A stretch of 64,000 nt of DNA from Euleptes europaea. Lineage: Eukaryota > Chordata > Lepidosauria > Squamata > Sphaerodactylidae. The DNA is taken from assembly GCF_029931775.1 (NCBI RefSeq), contig NC_079325.1, forward strand, positions 38,232,673 through 38,296,672. The letters run 5' to 3'. Positions 63,625-64,000 of this stretch are shown one piece after another. Below the pieces are notes generated by a model. It saw nothing but the letters and a program-made list of their open reading frames with translations. It searched no databases and was not told the DNA's origin. The translations under genes and the position numbers were made by a program. Within the stretch, counting starts at the first letter, position 1. Every line of letters starts with the position of its first letter.

Positions 63625-64000
63625 ATGTTTAAGAACATAAGAAAAGCCATGCTGGATCAGACCATGGTCCATCAAGTCCAGCTGTCTGTTCACACAGTGG
63701 TCAATCGTGTGCCTCTAGGAAGCCCACAGCATTGTCCTGCCTGTGTTCCACAGCACCTAATATAATAGGCATGCTCCTCCGATCCTGGAGAGTAATAGAT
63801 ATGCATCATGACTAGTATCCATTTTTACTAGTAGTCATGAATATCCCTCTCCTCCATGAATACGCCCACTCCCCTCTTTCAAGTTGGCAGCCATCCCCAC
63901 ATCCTGGGGCAGGGAGTTCCACAATTTAACTAAGCATTGTATGAAGAAATACTTCCTTTTATCTGTTTTGAATCTCTAACAGAAGATGACCAAGGCATAT
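63625..64000 (-). mobile_element. CR1-like LINE 3' end, reversed
   Basis: On + it begins 'taagaacataagaaaagcca' and 'gctggatcagaccatggtcc', and continues to 'cttccttttatctgttttga'. It is the reversed CR1-like tail seen at 27880 and 35530, and it runs off the window. ANAPC2 exon 1 must lie beyond it. Confidence 0.75.

Overview
The window looks like nuclear DNA from a squamate reptile, most likely a lizard. The genes are vertebrate with GT-AG introns. Between and inside them lie CR1, RTE/BovB-like and L1-like LINEs, several tRNA-derived SINE families, a 5S-rRNA-derived SINE, and hAT and foldback DNA elements. I cannot name the species.

Four protein genes can be rebuilt exon by exon, all with consistent reading phase. 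(1) FAM166A (CIMIP2A), + strand, 5906-19671, 7 coding exons, 352 aa. (2) TUBB4B (beta-tubulin IVb), - strand, 19819-23307, 4 exons, 445 aa. It converges tail to tail on FAM166A with 147 bp between the stop codons and crossing polyadenylation signals. (3) A gene I do not recognise, - strand, 33344-46435, 9 small coding exons, 238 aa. It encodes a signal peptide, a short extracellular stalk, one membrane span, and a cytoplasmic tail with SH3-type proline motifs and four tyrosine docking-type motifs (three YxxP, one YxxM). It sits directly downstream of ANAPC2 in the same orientation, the place TMEM210 holds in mammals, and its membrane exon weakly resembles TMEM210. (4) ANAPC2 (APC/C cullin subunit), - strand, 48661-63535, 12 exons; only the 5' exon lies beyond the right edge.

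Layout: 1-5.9 kb is repeat-rich, with a large inverted duplication, an L1 3' end, an RTE/BovB 3' part, and a GC-rich stretch that may hold a 5' exon of a leftward gene. 5.9-23.9 kb holds the FAM166A/TUBB4B pair and the TUBB4B promoter (TATA plus five CCAAT boxes). 23.9-33.3 kb is intergenic with SINEs and LINEs. 33.3-46.4 kb is the membrane-protein gene, 46.4-48.4 kb a short intergenic gap, and 48.4-64 kb ANAPC2.

FAM166A and TUBB4B both serve ciliary or axonemal microtubules. ANAPC2 is a cell-cycle ubiquitin ligase subunit. In mammals all three map to one chromosomal region (human 9q34.3), so the block is partly conserved synteny. The main novelty candidate is the tyrosine-tailed membrane protein.
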